DNA from: Leptodactylus fallax
Taxonomy: Eukaryota; Chordata; Amphibia; Anura; Leptodactylidae
NCBI GenBank assembly: GCA_947044405.1
Contig: CAMRHE010000077.1
Coordinates: 6,601,501-6,665,500, forward strand
Length of the DNA: 64,000 nt
Direction of reading: 5' to 3'
Position numbers and translations under genes: made by a program
Shown here: positions 53,757 through 64,000 of the stretch, piece by piece
Layout of the letters: every line of letters starts with the position of its first letter
Position numbering within the stretch: position 1 is the stretch's first letter
Notes under the pieces: generated by a model
What the model was told of the DNA's origin: nothing
Database searches by the model: none
Seen by the model: only the letters and a program-made list of their open reading frames with translations

Positions 53757-54010
53757 TTAAAGGGGTTTGCAGGGCTTATGAGTTGACGACCTGATCTTTA
53801 GGCCATTGGTCGCGTTTATTGGTCACATGACCTGTTCACAGCTTGATCCCATTCAAAGGAATGGGGCTGAGCTGCTATACCATGCACTGTAAAATGTAGG
53901 TCCATGGTTTTGTGTGAAGAGTCCACAGCAACCTTGAATGCTGTGGTCTCTTCAAACAGCTGATCAGCAGGTGGGCTGAGTGTTGGACCCCCAACTGCCT
54001 GCATCCTTAT
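53757..54010. repeat. TTAA-type repeat (TTAAAGGGG..ACAGCTGATCAGC family)
   Basis: It begins TTAAAGGGGTTTGCAGG and contains AATGGGGCTGAGCTGCTATA, CTCTTCAAACAGCTGATCAG and TGTTGGACCCCCAACTGCC in the order of a common frog TTAA element. Related copies lie at 58598-58985 and 60918-61235. Confidence 0.6.
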
Positions 54011-55179
54011 TGGTTTGAAAAAATGCATTCATGTTCCTTTTTTAGTCTATTTATAATGGTGGTGTTAAAATATTTTTGACTACCCCTACAGGAAATTAGA
54101 TGTAGCCTTCCATGTTTATAGCCTTTTCAGTTACCTGGGAGTGTCTATAAGATCATATGTTTGTGCTATTACTAATCTAAAGTGCTTCGTTTTTTAATCT
54201 GTAGTATTCACATCAGCATTCAGCATCTTTGATACGTGCCTGAGATGATAGAACAGAAAGGGATTTAGGTTACTACAGGGGATAATCTTCATTCGGTGTT
54301 ATCCACAGTAAGATGGCAGCCATGTAATGCTAGTGATCCCAATCGAGGGAGTCACATGAAGACTGTTACCTGCTTCATGGAAAGATGGGGTAATGAATCT
54401 CATTATGTGATTATGTCACCTAGCCAGACGTGTTACCTTAGAAACAGCCTCATTGTGAAGAACAGAATAGAAAATTCCATCTCAAATTAGTCCAGTAGTT
54501 TTTGTGTAAATTGCTTGTATTGTGGACCCTGAAGGTTTGTAAAGATTTTTTTTTCCCTTAATGCTGTTCCGTTCATCTCTCTCCTGAATAGGATATCAAG
54601 CAATCTATTTACTAACACACATTATGTCATTACAGTCATTAGGGATCCATTAGTAGGAGGTAAGGGGTGCAAAAAATGACTGCCCCATTGCCAAATTACT
54701 TTCCCTTTGCATTTTCCTTAGCGCACAATTTATCACACCATTAACCTATTCTTTGCAGCAGGATCACATCCATCTTCGGCTTTCTCGTTCCCTTTCTGGA
54801 AGTGATTTTGTAGATATCTTGTAGACTGATAGCATTTACGTTTCCAACATTTGAGATACATATAAAGTTTAAAATGACTTCAAATGCACTGACTTCTCTC
54901 AATGCTTGGAAAAAGTATGTTAAATATATTCGGCTATTGCAATTTATCATACACGACACCCAATTTAAAGGTAAATTATATTCTACGTAACTTCTTACAT
55001 TTTCGTATCATGCAACAAATACAAATGGTCATGTTTATGAAAAATAACTAGGCTGCATTACTGTAAGCATGCAATAGTTCCCGCTCCTGGTACAGTAAAC
55101 CATGGCGGCATAGAAGCATGGATTAGTAATTTTAGAAAATGTCAAATATTTTTAGTTCAAGGTGAAAAGGCAGATTTCC
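54011..55179. other. Intronic sequence, no recognised gene
   Basis: No coding or RNA signal was seen. The 54585-54960 part is repeat-free and AT-rich. Confidence 0.4.
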
Positions 55180-55490
55180 TGCACCCCACTTGTAATCTGA
55201 TGAATCTGCTGTCACGGAGAGCTCTACATGTCAACCTGTCACTGGAGCTCCTCCAGTGACCCCAGATCACAAGTCATCTGGCCTGATGTTCAGATCATAG
55301 CCATATGATGGGCAGCTTGATTGTCTTTGCTGCTTGCAGAGCAGATAATGAAAGGGCAGATGAAAGATAATTATGGGCCATAAAGACAGATTTATACAAA
55401 CTGCTGGAGCAGCTAATAGAAAGAAAGCCTGTGAATGAACAGTTCGTGTTTAATGGTTGCTTGACAGTAAGTATTAAACCAGCTTCTGTA
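55180..55490. other. Candidate conserved non-coding element with TGTCA cluster
   Basis: Three TGTCA words (the TALE-homeodomain core) lie at 55210, 55229 and 55237 in one orientation. A perfect 10-bp hairpin GTCACTGGAG/CTCCAGTGAC (55238-55260) overlaps the third. Downstream are AAAGATAATTATGGGCC and GCTTGACAGTAAG. The stretch is repeat-free and has the texture of a conserved enhancer. It seems familiar to me, but I cannot attach a name. Confidence 0.32.
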
Positions 55491-57136
55491 TCAGAATTTT
55501 CATGCGTTCTTAAGAAATTGCACTTTCCTCGAAGGTGAACTGAGGATATGACTTTTTTTTTTTTTTTTTTATTAGCAAGCAGAGACATCAAATATCTAAC
55601 AAACGAGTGTGGAGTGGCTTCACCTATCACATGTGTAGAGAGGAAGGCTTTTGAGAAATGCTTGCCAGCAGAAAAATTGAGAAAATAGCCTTTAGAAAAG
55701 CAATTCTCTGAAAAAGTTTTATTTTCTTGCTACACTCCATGACATTAAAAGAAGCTCCATTTTTAACATCAACAGATTTACTAAAAGTTCAAGAACTTCA
55801 ATGGGTTGTACTAGAAGCCAGTGTATTAGTAGCTGAACGTGATCTAAGAATTATTCAAATGCTTAAACCTTTAAAGGATCTGTCCAACCCCGACATGTCT
55901 GCCTAAAAGAAACTCTACAGCATTTTAGAACCATTGGGTTATAGTCAAATAAAAGGATTAGGTATGTTGAACTTCAACACATCCAATCCTACTATCTCTT
56001 GACATCTGCCACAGGAGAAAAGTTGAGAAGCCACTATAAACATTAGATAGTCAGCCAATCCTACCAAAGTCATTCGGTCTGGCCATCATCAATCTAATCT
56101 GTATAACCACCTTTCCAACTAAGTTGCGAGGATGAGTATTAGCCCATTAGTTTAACCCCTGAAGGACATATTACTTGTCCAAATTTTTCAGCACATATAC
56201 AGTATTTCACAACAAAAACTTTCACTATGGGTTTGCCATATAAAAACATCAAATAATCATACCGAAAACTTGTGTACTAAGCCAAGCAAAAATAAAAGAT
56301 TGCTACAAATTACTTGTGAAGACCGAGGATGAGTCTTGAGTTTTACTACAAGTTGCGTTATGTCACTGCAGGATAGATTTTGCAAGAATTTTTCAATATG
56401 GAGTATGCCAAAGCAGCGCTTTACATATTTCCATATCTCTGATTCTCTTCAAGCTGGACCACATGTTAACAACTGACATTTTTAGTAATGCATTCTGAAA
56501 TGCAGTTGTAATGAAATCTCAGTGTAGATGCCGGCCACTGGTTGATTGTGCAACCATTACATTATAATTTTCCAGCATGTTGGCTGCATTCGATAACTCT
56601 TATTAGATATGCTATAATTTCTTCCTCATCCTTGGAATCCATGGAAATTACACTGTCTGGCCAGTTAAAATTACAAAGTACAACATATGTTTCTGCAATG
56701 AGAGAGGAGCATAAATAATAATCAGATGGGAGGTTGTCTAGCCATTGTTTATACAGCAAAATGGCTGCTCTCTGCTTTCTGAGAAGCACTTGTCTTACAG
56801 GCACAACACAAGCCACTGCCAATAACTCCATCTGCTATCTTCATTTTTTTTTAACAATTTGAGATCTGGTGTGGCTTCTGTGTATTGTGAACAGAAATGG
56901 TACATTTGAAGCATTGGAGCTTTTTGAAGAGTGACAGGAGCATACTTGCTCAAATAAAGCAATAACACTATAATAGTAATAGCACACCTAAGCAATATGT
57001 AGCAGGTGCCAAACAAACATTTGTTGCTCCAATGAATATTTGTTTGCTCAAATGCAATGTAAATGAGTGGCCGCAACCGCAACCATACACTTGTGTGGTG
57101 CAATGATTTTTTGGTTCCTGCTCTATCTATTTCTCT
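55491..57136. other. Intronic sequence, no recognised gene
   Basis: A run of about 20 T residues lies near 55553. A minus-strand frame of 89 codons at 56562-56831 has no recognisable domain and no splice context beyond chance. Confidence 0.4.
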
Positions 57137-57256
57137 CTAAGGCCCCACGTTGCAGAAACGCAGCTTTTTTTGCTAAATTCACTCTTGGCTTTGGCTCAAA
57201 AAAATTGCAGCAAAATCTGCAACAAAAAGGCTGCATTTCTGCAACGTGGGGCCTTA
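57137..57256. mobile_element. MITE, 120 bp, GGCCCCACGTTGCAG ends
   Basis: CTAAGGCCCCACGTTGCAGA at the left is mirrored by CTGCAACGTGGGGCCTTAG at the right, giving near-perfect terminal repeats of about 25 bp. The interior matches the longer copy at 30396-30590. It is immediately followed by a second MITE. Confidence 0.85.
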
Positions 57257-57595
57257 GCCTAAGGTTGCAGCCCCACATGGCATAAATGCAGCGGTTTGGT
57301 CGCGGCGGAAACGCTACAGAAAAAAACAACGCACCATTTTACAGTCATTAGCTCGACACATTGACACATTGCAATTCGCAAATCCATCATGGTTTTGGAA
57401 ATCGCAGCTTGTCAATTATACCTACGGAAACGCCAGCGGTTTCCCTATAGGTATAATTGAAACAGAGAGTCCGCAGAGGAAACCTCTGTGGACTCTCTGT
57501 GAAAAGCACTGCGGGAAAAAACCACGATGCGTTGCCGTCGTGGTTTTTCCCGTGGACATTTTTTGCTGTGGCCCACTACATGGGGCCTTAACCTA
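57257..57595. mobile_element. GC-rich palindromic MITE, GGCCCCAC family
   Basis: The left end TAAGGTTGCAGCCCCACATG matches the right end in reverse complement (TTAAGGCCCCATGTAG). Internal blocks (ATGGTTTTGGAAATCGCAGC, GCGGTTTCCCTATAGGTATA, AAAAGCACTGCGGGAAAAAA) match 24823-25127 in order. It abuts the 120-bp MITE without a gap. Confidence 0.78.
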
Positions 57596-58597
57596 ACAAG
57601 AATTTCACCTGTGGGGCCCTGTTGACACCTACATCCAAGTTTCTGTTTATAACAGAAGCCACCACTCTAAGCTAAATCTATCACACAAAATGCACCTGAT
57701 AGATCCCATGTACTTGGGACTTCTTATAATGAATAGCTATCCTCGCCATAAAAAGTTATAAAACTGTCAGTGAAGTCTCTGAACAAAGCCCAAGCTCAGA
57801 TGTGAAGCAGCAACTGTAACTAGGAGCAGCAACTATAACTGGGCAAAGAAAGTTGCATCCATATTCAACTTTTTTGGTATTTGAACTGATTTTAGTCACC
57901 AGGTTATCCAACCAAAGTATAAATACAAGCAGGCAGTTTTTGTTTCTTTAATCTGCCATTTGCTGTCCCTTTGCCTATCAATCTCTGCACATGTTACTGT
58001 ACTTGCAAAGACTTGCTGTCCATTCTGTGCCTTGAGAGTCCATAAGCACTCTAGCAGCTAGAAATACACATGGCCTTCACTATTTTCAAATAATGGTAAA
58101 CCCTGTGAGAGAATAGCTGCACAATATGGCATGGCATACAAGTACATTATTGCTCATACAAGTGCTCATGGCTAATTCTGGCTAATTCTCCATATTTCTG
58201 TGACTTCTAACAAGCGCCACACATAGCAATGCCTGCCATTGTCTGTCCAAACTAATCTACAGAGTTAGGTGACTTTACAGGCTACACAGTCTCAGATTAT
58301 ATAAGTATTGTATGTCTTCGGTCTTCTTCTGCTAAAATGTCTACCTCTATATATATCCTGTTTAAGTCTACAATAAAGAAGACATATACACTCCACTAGC
58401 CATAAAAAATTGGACAAGGCAACCTATTTACTAAAAACTATTACTTTAGAAAATTTTTCTACAGATTTGAATCTTCTTTTAATATATTGTAATTATATAT
58501 GAGGTTAAAATACAAACAGTGATAAAAAGTGTACAAAAACAAGCGAGTGTACTAAAAACTTGAAAAACAGAGTTTGACTCTCAAACACCTGTTGTGG

Positions 58598-58985
58598 TAA
58601 AGGGGTTTCCAACATTTTAAAATTGCTAATCTATCATCAGGATGGGTCATCAATATTAGATCCGGGATAGTCTAATTCTCTGCATCCCTGTTGATCAGGT
58701 GGTTAAAGGGGTCAAAGCATTTGTGGGAGGGTTGCAGTCTAAAGGTTGGGTTTCTGGCTGGTTACATTTTTGTAGCAGCTTTACATGAATGGGGTAACAC
58801 TGCAAAACTTTGCACTGGTGCTATGAAAAGTATAGCATTTAGTATGAAGCAGCCTAAAACCAATGTAAACACTGTAGAGGCTGCAGCACTTGCACATGTG
58901 CCATGACTCCTTTAAATAAAATTTATTGGTAGGGGTGCCAAGAGTTAACCTCCCAGCAATCTAATATTGATGCTCCTGTTTATAG
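58598..58985. repeat. TTAA-type repeat (GATCAGG/AATATTAGATC family)
   Basis: TAAAGGGGTTTCCAACATTT, GGGTCATCAATATTAGATCC and TTGATCAGGTGGTTAAAGG near the start mirror CCCAGCAATCTAATATTGAT at the end. This layout matches a common frog TTAA element. Confidence 0.6.
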
Positions 58986-59149
58986 CTGGAACACTGTTTT
59001 TTAATTTTTATTTATTATATTCTTTGCATCACATTTGTATTTTAGACTTATATTGTGGTTTCCTCCATAGTTGGACTAGCACTTCCTTTTAATTGCACAG
59101 GTTTACCTAATTGGAATAGAGTATGTATAGTTTTCTCTCCCCATCTGCC

Positions 59150-59674
59150 TTAGGCTAGTTGCAGACGACCGTGTGTATTTTGCGGGCCGCAAACTAGTAA
59201 ATAGTGTTCAGTTTTTGCAGACAGAGTGTCTTTAGTGAGTGTTCAGTGTGTGTTCAGTGCGTGTTCAGTGTGTGTTCAGCATCAGTGAAGGAGGCCCGCA
59301 AAAACGGACATACTGTCTATAGTGTGTGATCCTAGTTTCCGGATCCACCATAAAAAAACACAGGAGACATCTAATGACATCCCTAGCTTGTCCGCGAAAA
59401 CGGGCGGCACACTGATGACACACGGAGTACATCAATGTGCCGTCCTAGGTTTTTAGTCTTCCATAGGCTTCTATGGGTGAGTCCGTTCCGCAAAAACTGA
59501 ACAGAATAGGACTTGTTCAATATTTCGTGGCGCAGACTCTCGGCTCGCACACTGATCAGTGAAAAACATGGACGTGTGCATGTGCCCATAGAATTGAATA
59601 GGTCAGTGTGCTATCCGTGAAAAACACGGATAGCACACGGATGTCGCCCACGGTCGTCTGCAAGGGGCCTTAGG
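59150..59674. mobile_element. MITE, about 525 bp, GTTGCAGACGACCGTG ends
   Basis: The left end TAGGCTAGTTGCAGACGACC and the right end in reverse complement CCCCTTGCAGACGACCGTGG are nearly identical over 15 bp. The family is shared with 29065-29369. A short tandem of GTGTTCAGTGTG-like 12-mers lies at about 59237-59280. GATAGCACAC and GCACACTGAT blocks recur internally. Confidence 0.82.
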
Positions 59675-60917
59675 CTATTTTAAAATGGAGTATGTCTCTG
59701 TATCCTACTTGCCCTGTATTCACATTGTAGACCTATTCTGGGTCCAAGAGAAATATGTTTATTTAGTGTAGGATCCCATCTGAATGAGGTCGCCTTGTCG
59801 TGGCAGAAACTATTTGATCAAATGTGTATAATGAAGAACCTCTAATTTATATGTATAGTTAATAGACCATATTAGTTGATTTTAACAATAGTAGGTAACG
59901 CCTTTTGGATTTCTATTTCTACATGTCCTAGTGCTCTGCGCAGAGTGTTGCTGCAGTTTTTGTACATATATACTGTATATATATGTTAGCATTGTATGTT
60001 GTATATCTTAAAGGCATCTGAAAAGTGTTGACTAAGTTTCCAGAAGAAGTTATCTAGTGCTCAGTAGTAAGTAATTTTATTAAGCTTTAAGACATTGCAA
60101 CTAGCCTGCTACACATGTATCCCAATAGCCGTGGAACATTGTGATTCCTCATTAATGTAAAAGACTGGCTGATGGCGCACTCATCATTAAAGGTTCCGCA
60201 TTTTCTGAAGTGATTGATGCTGGTTCATTGTGTGTACGAAAGGGGATGATTATGTTGGAGTCACTTGTCAGATTAAACACTTCAATGCCTAGAATGTATT
60301 GATTTGCACTGAATTAGAGACCACCCTGTCATGAACATTATTTCATTATTTTCTGAATAGGGAAAAATAAAGGTGAATGCATTATGTATAAAAGAAAAGG
60401 GAGCATTCATGGGTCTAGTGTTTGACAGGCTCTTGCAATTTAAAAGCACAGGCTCCTTTCTTATAAGCCTACTGTCTATGTGTATTCCTCGGATAGTGTA
60501 AGGCTTAGGAACAGACATTTAAAGATCACTTTACCTTAAGGCTCAAGTGACTGAAAGATCTCAGTGTTACATCTATTTTAGATATAAATAATAATAAAAT
60601 AAAATCTATAATTTACATTTTTATTATATCATTAAATGAGAATGAACACTGACGAGTGAATGATGTATCACTATTAAAATAAAGTCATTTTACAGCACAA
60701 GAAATGGCAACTTCATATGATATACTGTACAGTTGTGTCTCACAAGAGAAAAACTTGCATTAAAAGGTAAAATAAAAAAATCAATTTGCCAATTTTAACA
60801 GTTTCGAATCAAGTTTACATGTCAAAGAAGGGAAATAGAACTAGGAAATCAGATCACTTAGCCATCCCCTTCTACTATAACCTATATTTTACCTAGAGGG
60901 ATTTACAAGAAGTTAGA

Positions 60918-61235
60918 TATTGATAACCTATCTTCAGAATAGACCATCAATATCAGATCTGTTAGGGTCCAACACATCCACTGAAAATAGCAGGAACTTC
61001 AGCGCCTGAAGTAGCACAGTGTATGGAGCCAGAACAGCCTATGTGTAATGGCTGAGCCAGGTTACTGCAGCTTAGCTCCCAAGTCAATGGAAGCTTAGTG
61101 CAGTAACCCAGGACAACCACTGCACAGTGGATGGAGCTGTGTTGTTCTGACAACGTACACTGTGCAACCCTCGATGCCACAACTTCTGCTATCAGCTGGT
61201 TACGAGGGGTGCCGGTATCAAATAGGCATAAGGTC
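60918..61235. repeat. TTAA-type repeat fragment (ATTGATAACCTATCTTCAG)
   Basis: GATATTGATAACCTATCTTC, GACCATCAATATCAGATCTG and ATCAGCTGGTTACGAGGGGT occur in the order of the same family as 58598-58985. The terminal TTAAAGGGG repeats are not visible. Confidence 0.55.
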
Positions 61236-61582
61236 TATTTAAAGTATTTAAGTCCTGGAGCACATATGCTTTCTAGCACATAAGAAAACACCAATAGTAT
61301 AAATGGGAGGTGGGAAGCCCTAGAATTTAGAATTGGAGTCTAGGAGCATCAATTTACACAATAGGTGGCATCTGTTGAATCCAACATTTTAACATCTCCA
61401 AAATATCTAACAATAGAATAAATTCTCTATGGGCAAACATGGTTATTTAGTTGCCCCTTCTGTCTTGTATAGGAGTACACACAGATTGAGGTTCTTTTAT
61501 GTAGAAATCAGGATGCAAACTACAAACTACAGTTCTCATTGAAAAAGATGTTATTTTATGTTACACTAGAAGGGTAAGATTA

Positions 61583-61759
<177 letters not shown>

Positions 61760-64000
61760 CTATACAAGACAGAAAAGTGTCACCAAGCAGCCAGTATATC
61801 TTTCAATAGTACCATATTAAAAAAAATGGAACCTCTGTAACATATTCTATAACAGATAAATGAACAATTCTTATGATTCACATGAGACATCCAGATACTA
61901 TACAAATGAAATGGCTGCATGTACTGTAACTTTAAACGTAACATTGAACTGTATCACTTCAAAAGTCCATCAAAAGTTGCAAAAAGAGGCTTAGAGTAGG
62001 TTTTATAAAGCGGGACTCACTCACTGATACCCTGCTGCTCTCATTCCAACACTGCCCTGGGTCCCCACCAGTCTCTACTTCTGAAAAAAATAAACACTTG
62101 GCCAATCAACCGTCTCAGTGGTGACCCACCTCACCCAGGGCTTGGCTAAGTAGCATTTACTGTGTGTCAAGGGGAGCAGGAAGTAAAGCCCAACAGGAGA
62201 CCTGGACAGAGTTGAGTACTGCTTGTTTAATTTTAACCCATTGTGAGCTTTGGGTCAGCCCCTTTAATATTAGTCAAGATTGTTCATGTATCGCTCAAGA
62301 TAGACACCCTGATAAAAGGGCTTACAATGTACATTAAATTGTCTAGTAAATCGGAGAACTATCAAAATGTAACTTTCAGTGAACCCATGGACTGTACAAC
62401 TGCTGGCCCAGTAAATCTGTGTCCCCCTTATATTAATGAATCTGCTGTATTAATAAGAGGAGTGTTCTCCCTGTCTTCCACTCTTCTAAGATACCAAAGA
62501 AGCTCTGCTCATATACATGGTAGATTTATGTAGTAACTATGAGGCTGTATGAATGCTTCTACAGTATTGGTACAACGACAATATGTTTTTGCACTGTTTT
62601 AGTTACGTGTACTGAATTTTCTCTGTATTATGTGATCCATACATAGGCCAATATATTCAGATGACAGATCTACTTTAATTGTAATATAGATTATACGGTA
62701 GCTTATACAATACTTCCATTGCTGCTGTATGTAAACTGGATGGAGTTGGGTTGAGTCATTTATTTTTGGTCTCTCCAATCATCACCACCCTACAGATATA
62801 CAACTGAAAAATAAGCAGTATTCTTGTAAGCCAATATAGTTTTTCTATGTAAGTACTCCTAAACAATGAGACTCTACCGCAGCGCTCTCACAGCAAGTCC
62901 TACTCTGGAATGGTTTTGATACCATAGTCTTTGATGGATTCTACATTGCTTTCTGTGGCTTGAATATAGTTTTCTATTAATATTTAGTACTGTTAAAAAT
63001 TCTGAATATCAGTGTAAGTGACTGCCAGAAAAACTTAGTTGGAAGACGCTTAAGGTATAGTTTTTCAATGCAATATATGGAAGGTCAGTGTCTTTAAAAG
63101 AGACTTTATTCTGCATTACCCCTAAGACACCTGAGAGATAACTTGTGTGCTCTTGTGTGGTGCTAAACATTGCATGAACCGCTAGCTCTAAACACCTAAA
63201 ATAACTGAAGGCATATTTATACAATGCTAAAACAACCAGGTCTAAGGTTTGATACCCTGCCATAGCGCCCTCAGTCAACCTGAACTGCCCAACCTCCTGT
63301 CCTTCCCTAATCTCAAAGAACAATAGATTGAATATCGATGAACTTTGCTAGTGTACATTATTCTGAAAGCATTTGCTGTGGCTTTCACTTACTAACCTCT
63401 AACCTGAGTGGTGGAGAAAGAAAAGAATAAATCAGTTACAATTGGGATTAATACAACTATAGTAGAAATGTAATTTTTTTTTTTACTGTGAAAGCACTTC
63501 AAAGAGTTGTTGATTCCTTAAGTATAGGAAACTATATGTTCAATAATAATTTATTTGCACTTTTATGAATAGGGCAGCACGCAAAATTACTATGGTAACA
63601 AAAGACATCATCATCATCATCATATTCCACCTGTGTGGACAATGAATGCAGTCCATTAGTCTGACAGTATATATAAGTTTAATCAAAAATTGGACTATTT
63701 TGATACAATACTGTTGCAAAAATACTGACAAGATTGTGTGAAATTTTGTGTTGACCAGATAAGTAATTATTGATTAGTAGCCATTGTCATTGATGTGAAG
63801 ATTAATGCCATTAAAGGGTTTATCCTATGAAAAGGATATATCACTATCCACAGGTAGTGTAGCAAGTATATGGCTAGGATAATCACAATCATTAGACTGG
63901 GGTGTCCTGAACCCCTGTTTTGGACTGTTTGAATGGAGTGGTGGCCACACATGCACATTGCTGTTCTATTCAATTTCTAAGGAACTAAAAGAGATAACTG
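61760..64000 (-). other. erbb4: erbb4 intron upstream of the 99-bp exon (partial)
   Basis: The preceding exon, which should encode the glycine-rich loop GSGAFGTVYK, was not found up to the right edge. This stretch has a short (ATC)n run near 63606, a T-run near 63475 and a TTAAAGGGTTTATCC repeat end near 63810 that is probably cut by the window border. Frames such as 63009-63323 minus carry no domain. Confidence 0.8.

Noticed and set aside
56562..56831. 89-codon open frame on the minus strand, same strand as erbb4
   Set aside because: It does not resemble any part of ERBB4 or another known domain, and no clear exon borders were found.
63009..63323. 104-codon minus-strand frame upstream of the 99-bp exon
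   Set aside because: It lacks the glycine-rich loop expected for the preceding erbb4 exon and any other known motif.
61760..64000. Preceding erbb4 exon with the glycine-rich loop
   Set aside because: No GSGAFGTVYK coding sequence was seen on the minus strand.

Overview
The window is non-coding vertebrate nuclear DNA, most likely from a frog or toad, taken from inside the erbb4 receptor tyrosine kinase gene. Only two host coding segments are visible, both on the minus strand with consensus splice sites: a 99-bp exon (61661-61759) carrying the VAIK lysine, and a 186-bp exon (34968-35153) carrying the alphaC glutamate, the gatekeeper threonine and the hinge. They match the exon pair that corresponds to EGFR exons 19 and 20, and residue choice points to ERBB4 rather than EGFR. 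The rest is the intron between them (about 26.5 kb) and parts of the flanking introns (at least 35.0 kb on the left, 2.2 kb on the right). The frog assignment rests on the repeats, many of which I recognise as typical of anuran genomes, such as TTAA-flanked elements beginning TTAAAGGG. The species cannot be named.

Layout, left to right. 1-4.8 kb: the 3' part of a Ty3/Gypsy retrotransposon with an uninterrupted pol frame, polypurine tract and 3' LTR, antisense to erbb4. 7.5-9.8 kb: three Tc1/mariner pieces, the largest a composite element (7819-9789) whose right end has been replaced by an inverted copy of its own left end. 12.0-15.0 kb: fold-back repeats holding short motifs that resemble degenerate hammerhead ribozymes. 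17.0-18.1 kb: a non-autonomous element with a 31-bp minisatellite inside. 18-35 kb: mostly plain intron with a hAT-type MITE, several GC-rich terminal-inverted-repeat MITEs, a LINE tail and a tandem repeat of about 115 bp. 36 kb: nested TTAA elements. 39.4-40.3 kb: a TTAA element that may contain an LTR. 44.3-45.2 kb: an internally deleted Tc1 element. 48.9-51.0 kb: a second minisatellite-bearing element and a clean solo LTR with a 5-bp target-site duplication. 51-61 kb: further tandem repeats and MITEs, some nested.

No cellular gene other than erbb4 was found. Most other open reading frames of 60-160 codons are chance frames in intron or repeat. The most unusual signals are the Tc1 composite, in which both arms share a premature stop codon, and four hammerhead-like motifs whose stem II sequences differ but still pair. 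Several AT-rich stretches look like conserved non-coding elements, but this needs a cross-species alignment.
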